From Sulfuritalea sp. (GTDB lineage: Bacteria; Pseudomonadota; Gammaproteobacteria; Burkholderiales; Rhodocyclaceae): DNA of 64,000 bases. The stretch spans positions 1 to 64,000 of the forward strand of contig JAOTRV010000003.1 in NCBI GenBank assembly GCA_030247575.1, in the 5' to 3' direction. The translations under genes and the position numbers were made by a program. The notes below the pieces were generated by a model. That model saw nothing but the letters and a program-made list of their open reading frames with translations. It had not been told where the DNA came from and searched no databases. Positions 61,478 to 64,000 of the stretch are shown here, piece after piece (position 1 is the stretch's first letter; the number at the start of each line of letters is the position of its first letter).

Positions 61478-62232
61478 AGGGCATCGGCGCCATCATCATC
61501 GGTGACGAGATCACGCGCGGCAAGCGCGAGGACAAGCATTTCCCCAAGCTCATCGGGCTCCTGTCGGCGCGCGGCCTGGTGCTCGACTGGGCGCTGCACA
61601 TCGGCGATGACCGCGAGCGCCTGACCGAAACCTTGCGCCGCACGCTGGCGAGCGAAGACATCGTGTTCAGTTTCGGCGGTATCGGCAACACGCCGGACGA
61701 TCACACGCGGCAGGCGGCGGCCGCCGCGGCGGGCGTCGATCTGGTGCTGCATCCGGACGCCGAACGCGAGATCAAGGCACGTTTTGCCGAACTCAAGTTC
61801 GAGCTCACGGACATGCAGCTGGCGCTGGGCAATTTTCCCAAGGGCAGCCGCATCATCCCCAATCCCTTCAATCGCATTCCGGGTTTTTCCCTGGGCGACC
61901 ATCATTTCGTGCCGGGCTTCCCGCAGATGGCCTGGCCGATGATCGAGTGGGTGCTCGACAGCTACTACTCCTGGCGCTTCCACCAGCATCCCAGCGACGA
62001 GGCCGCCATTCTGGTGTGGAAGGGCAGCGAGGGCGCGCTGATTCCCCTGATGCGGCGCGTAGAAGCCGATTTTCGCGGCGTCAAGGTGTTCAGCCTGCCC
62101 TTCCTGGGTTCCAAGGAAGTCCAGCGCCATATCGAACTCGGCGTGCGCGGCGAACCGGAGCAGGTACCGGCCGCGATGGCGGCCATCCGGCGCGGGGTGG
62201 CGGAACTGGGCTACAGCTTCAGTGAGAAGTAA
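61474..62232 (+). CDS. molybdopterin-binding (MoCF) domain protein, CinA-like N-terminal type
   Basis: 252 residues. The N-terminal MoCF domain shows IIIGDEITRGKREDKH, FSFGGIGNTPDDHTRQA (the GGxGxTpDD signature) and FPKGSRIIPNPFNRIPGF. The family also contains CinA and MoaB/Mog; this short form lacks the CinA deamidase domain. The substrate is not known. The ATG overlaps the EI24 gene (ATGA). Confidence 0.85.
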   Translation: MKGIGAIIIGDEITRGKREDKHFPKLIGLLSARGLVLDWALHIGDDRERLTETLRRTLASEDIVFSFGGIGNTPDDHTRQAAAAAAGVDLVLHPDAEREIKARFAELKFELTDMQLALGNFPKGSRIIPNPFNRIPGFSLGDHHFVPGFPQMAWPMIEWVLDSYYSWRFHQHPSDEAAILVWKGSEGALIPLMRRVEADFRGVKVFSLPFLGSKEVQRHIELGVRGEPEQVPAAMAAIRRGVAELGYSFSEK

Positions 62233-62299
62233 TTCCGCCGGGGTCCGGGCGCATTGATTTATGCTGGTGACCTTGGCAACTGACAAATCAGGTGAGCCC

Positions 62300-63244
62300 A
62301 TGCTCGATTTCAAAGACCATCAACAACTCCAGCGCGCCAATCTGTTCATCAACGTCAGTCTGGAAAGCGTCGAGCACGTGTTCGAACGCTGCTATCACAT
62401 GACGCTGCAGCGCGGCGAACACCTGCTGGAACCCGGCGTGCCCAACAACAATCTGTATGTGATTCTCGAGGGCGAACTGCGCGTCTACCTGAGCGATCGC
62501 GACCTGCCTCCGCATGCGGTGCTGCGTGCCGGCGATTGCGCCGGCGAGATGTCGCTGGTGGATGGCCGGACGGCATCCGCCCTGGTGCTGGCGGCCATGG
62601 AAACGCGCCTGCTGGCGGTGCCGCGCGACGTGCTCTGGTCGCTGGTCGATTGTTCCCACGGCGTGGCGCGCAACCTGCTGGCGATTCTTTCCGGACGCAT
62701 GCGCGACAACAACGAGGCGCTGGTCGCCTCGCAGAGCCAGAGCCTCGAATTCGAACAGGCCACCAGCGTCGATGCGCTGACCGGCATCCACAACCGGCGC
62801 TGGGCACTCGACACATTTCCGCGCGCCATTTCCCGCTGCGACCGCGACCACGACCCGCTTTGCCTGGTCATCGCCGACATCGATTTGTTCAAGCATTTCA
62901 ACGAGCGCTTCGGCCACCTCGCCGGCGATGTCGTATTGCGTCGCATGGCGCGCCGCCTGGCCGACGGTTTGCGTCCCGGGGATCTGATCGCGCGCTACGG
63001 CGGCGAGGAGTTCCTGATCCTGCTGCCGCACACGACCGTGGATGAAGCGCTGCCGATCGCCGAGCGTCTGCGCGGCCAGGTGGCGATCGGCTGCGGGCTG
63101 CAGACGGGCGAGGGCGTGACGGTCAGTTGCGGCATCGCCCAGATGTTCCGCGGCGAATCGCTCGAGGAACTGCTGGCCCGAGTCGATGCGGCCTTGCTGC
63201 GCGCCAAGGAAGACGGCCGCGACCGGGTCGAAATCGCCGGCTAA
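62300..63244 (+). CDS. cNMP-binding GGDEF diguanylate cyclase
   Basis: 314 residues from the ATG at 62300 (AGGTGAG Shine-Dalgarno); an ATG at 62261 is weaker. A cyclic-nucleotide-binding domain (about 20-130, with [27 protein letters not shown]) precedes a GGDEF domain with an active GGEEF near 237-241. No inhibitory RxxD is evident at the usual distance ([16 protein letters not shown]). It would make cyclic di-GMP under control of a nucleotide or protein partner. It overlaps the convergent tldD stop by four bases. Confidence 0.88.
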   Translation: MLDFKDHQQLQRANLFINVSLESVEHVFERCYHMTLQRGEHLLEPGVPNNNLYVILEGELRVYLSDRDLPPHAVLRAGDCAGEMSLVDGRTASALVLAAMETRLLAVPRDVLWSLVDCSHGVARNLLAILSGRMRDNNEALVASQSQSLEFEQATSVDALTGIHNRRWALDTFPRAISRCDRDHDPLCLVIADIDLFKHFNERFGHLAGDVVLRRMARRLADGLRPGDLIARYGGEEFLILLPHTTVDEALPIAERLRGQVAIGCGLQTGEGVTVSCGIAQMFRGESLEELLARVDAALLRAKEDGRDRVEIAG

Positions 63245-64000
63245 CCCGTTCCGCCGACGGTCAGTCCGTCGATGCGCACCGTCGGCTGGCCGACGCCGAC
63301 CGGCACGCTCTGGCCTTCCTTGCCGCAGGTGCCGACGCCCGAATCGAGGGCCATGTCGTTGCCGATCATGGAGACGCGGTTCATCGCCTCGGGACCGTTG
63401 CCGATCAGCGTGGCGCCCTTGACCGGCGTGGTGATTTTGCCGTTCTCGATCAGGTAGGCCTCGGCGGTGGAGAAGACGAATTTGCCGCTGGTGATATCGA
63501 CCTGGCCGCCGCCGAAGTTGGCCGCATAGATGCCCTTCTTCACCGACTTGATGATTTCCGCCGGATCGTGGCTGCCGTTGAGCATCGTGGTGTTGGTCAT
63601 GCGCGGCAGCGGCAGGTGGGCGAAGGACTCGCGGCGCGCGTTGCCCGTGATCGGAACGCCCATCAGGCGGGCATTCAGCGTGTCCTGCAGATAGCCAACG
63701 AGAATGCCGTCTTCGATCAGCACGGTGCGCTGCGTCGGATTGCCTTCGTCGTCGATGGTCAGCGAGCCGCGCCGGTCGGCAATGGTGCCGTCATCGACCA
63801 CGGTGACGCCCCTGGCGGCGACGCGCTGGCCGATGCGCCCGGCGAAGGTCGAACTGCCCTTGCGGTTGAAGTCGCCTTCGAGGCCGTGGCCGACCGCTTC
63901 GTGCAGCAGGATGCCGGGCCAGCCGGGGCCCAGCACTACCGTCATCTCTCCGGCCGGGGCAGGTTTCGCGGCAAGGTTGACGCTGGCCTGATGCACGGCG
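63241..64000 (-). CDS. tldD: metalloprotease TldD (partial, C-terminal part)
   Basis: About 253 residues are visible, roughly the C-terminal half of a protein of about 480; the N-terminus lies beyond the right edge. The zinc motif [11 protein letters not shown] is intact, as are RMTNTTML and the final [10 protein letters not shown]. TldD with TldE/PmbA degrades CcdA and processes peptide natural products such as microcin B17. Confidence 0.95.
   Translation of the reverse strand, partial: AVHQASVNLAAKPAPAGEMTVVLGPGWPGILLHEAVGHGLEGDFNRKGSSTFAGRIGQRVAARGVTVVDDGTIADRRGSLTIDDEGNPTQRTVLIEDGILVGYLQDTLNARLMGVPITGNARRESFAHLPLPRMTNTTMLNGSHDPAEIIKSVKKGIYAANFGGGQVDITSGKFVFSTAEAYLIENGKITTPVKGATLIGNGPEAMNRVSMIGNDMALDSGVGTCGKEGQSVPVGVGQPTVRIDGLTVGGTG

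Overview
The window is GC-rich, gene-dense chromosomal DNA from a betaproteobacterium, most likely of the Rhodocyclales or a close relative. This is an inference from gene order: a complete dcw division/cell-wall cluster ending in lpxC, then dciA and secA, together with lutABC, PAS-GGDEF-EAL sensors and mtnA plus a class II aldolase. I see no prophage, insertion-sequence transposase, CRISPR array, rRNA or tRNA.

Layout. 1-419: rpmA (partial) and rplU on the minus strand behind a good sigma70 promoter. 420-1022: a gene-free stretch carrying interspersed repeats. 1023-5971: an IclR regulator divergent from lutABC (lactate oxidation) and a two-domain thioredoxin-like protein. 6036-19640: a P-type cation ATPase, a PAS-GGDEF-EAL sensor, a KefB/C-type exchanger, a K+ channel with an RCK domain, DUF3124 and universal stress proteins, an NhaD-type antiporter, HtpX and a second CPA2 exchanger. 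19669-24585: psd, then a small accessory patch with a MntA-HepT toxin-antitoxin pair and a secreted TPR-CHAT protein. 24854-43731: MraZ operator boxes and mraZ-rsmH-ftsL-ftsI-murE-murF-mraY-murD-ftsW-murG-murC-murB-ddl-ftsQ-ftsA-ftsZ-lpxC, nearly all overlapping or a few bases apart. 43734-51036: a small membrane protein, dciA, an M23 peptidase, secA, mtnA, a class II aldolase and fbp. 51170-64000: a CBS-PAS-GGDEF-EAL protein, glnS, crcB, hrpA, an EI24 membrane protein, a molybdopterin-binding-domain protein, a cNMP-binding GGDEF protein and the C-terminal part of tldD.

The most unusual signal lies in repeats rather than in a gene. (1) A short motif (core GAGTMGACGCYGGCG followed by NNACGGCR) occurs about 12 times in 64 kb, both orientations, ten times inside otherwise ordinary coding sequences. 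It is read as recurrent peptides such as AVSPAST, VDAGxT or EST in unrelated proteins (MurE, GlnRS, HrpA, NhaD, the P-type ATPase, a signal peptide). (2) A C-run/G-run palindromic element of roughly 40-110 bp occurs five times. It forms the extra C-terminal tails of LutA and MurF, provides the ribosome-binding sites of mraY and murG, and sits in frame inside murD and mtnA. (3) At the murD and mtnA insertions there is also a near-perfect 19-20 bp foldback in which one arm is the native gene sequence and the other an inverted copy of it. Together these look like a system of protein-coding-tolerant palindromic repeats, comparable in behaviour to Rickettsia palindromic elements but with a different sequence.

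Functionally, most genes are housekeeping. The dcw genes build and partition the septum, lpxC starts lipid A synthesis, and secA exports proteins. MtnA with the adjacent aldolase suggests a methylthioribose-phosphate shunt rather than a full methionine salvage pathway. Start codons were chosen from overlaps, Shine-Dalgarno sequences and family N-termini and are uncertain where stated.
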